30,373 bases of DNA from JBKBMT01 sp046295655 (GTDB taxonomy: Bacteria > Pseudomonadota > Alphaproteobacteria > Rhodobacterales > Rhodobacteraceae), in the NCBI GenBank assembly GCA_046295655.1, contig JBKBMT010000037.1, forward strand, positions 1-30,373. Reading direction: 5' to 3'. The position numbers were made by a program, and so were the translations under genes. Of the stretch, positions 30,348 through 30,373 are shown one piece after another. Within the stretch, counting starts at the first letter, position 1, and each line of letters opens with the position of its first letter. A model generated the notes under the pieces. It ran no database searches. It was not told the origin of the DNA and was given only the letters and a program-made list of their open reading frames with translations.

Positions 30348-30373
30348 ATGCCGGCAGGCTATTCCGGCGTTGC
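30348..30373 (+). CDS. Possible start of the next gene, cut by the window
   Basis: An ATG at 30348-30350 (or in-frame GTG at 30342) opens a frame to the window edge, reading MPAGYSGV. It is preceded by the purine-poor but G-rich CGGGGGCGG. A 9-codon frame from ATG 30316, which overlaps the racemase stop, ends at 30345 and looks like chance. The evidence is only position after the racemase-family gene, so this is tentative. Confidence 0.3.

Noticed and set aside
1..30373. tRNA, rRNA, CRISPR arrays, insertion sequences, prophage or replication origin
   Set aside because: No cloverleaf-like segment, regular spaced repeats, transposase or integrase motifs, or DnaA-box cluster were seen. Coding is dense and compositionally uniform. 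Only a covariance-model scan could exclude small RNAs.

Overview
The window looks like chromosome from a high-GC alphaproteobacterium of the Rhodobacteraceae/Paracoccaceae. Supporting signs are the gene order trpC-moaC-moeA-lexA-comEC-gltX-gltA, the block accB-accC-aat-DUF2155-mlaD-NDUFA12, a bacterial NDUFA12-type complex I accessory subunit, an alphaproteobacterial LexA operator (GAAC-N7-GAAC), and uniform GC-rich third codon positions. I see no tRNA, rRNA, CRISPR array, insertion sequence or phage gene. Names come from motifs and family resemblance read by eye, not from database searches.

Bases 1-8200: the 3' part of trpC (cut by the window edge) overlaps moaC, which overlaps moeA, so these read as one transcript. 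lexA follows with its own promoter and an SOS box. comEC converges on lexA and diverges from gltX. gltX is followed by gltA (citrate synthase), which ends in the only convincing intrinsic terminator of the window. Bases 8300-10333: fabB and fabI form a fatty-acid synthesis pair without fabA beside them. Bases 10367-13011 (minus strand): preT-preA encode the two subunits of NAD-dependent dihydropyrimidine dehydrogenase, with a RutR-like palindrome upstream. Bases 13179-15694: accB-accC (acetyl-CoA carboxylase carrier and biotin carboxylase) and aat (N-end rule transferase). AccC has Thr in place of a near-invariant ATP-binding Lys.

Bases 15658-19909 (minus strand): DUF2155 protein, MlaD, NDUFA12, a RidA-family protein, a small putative lipoprotein gene split by a perfect 44-bp tandem duplication, clpX and clpP. 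Bases 20079-22556 (plus): a photolyase-type FAD-binding protein with no N-terminal antenna domain but an alpha/beta-looking C-terminal half, then an MFS transporter.

Bases 22616-30373 form an accessory-looking catabolic region: a MarR/HpaR-like regulator, a Tm-1-like (UPF0261) protein, an aldehyde dehydrogenase, a divergent IclR regulator with a class III aminotransferase, a GlcD/D-lactate-dehydrogenase-type flavoenzyme, and an Asp/Glu/hydantoin-racemase-fold protein that lacks both catalytic cysteines. The inferred logic is transamination of an amine or omega-amino acid, oxidation of the resulting aldehyde, and further oxidation of a 2-hydroxy acid. The substrate is unknown. This region is the best candidate for an undescribed pathway. 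Two palindromes in its divergent promoter regions are the likely operators.
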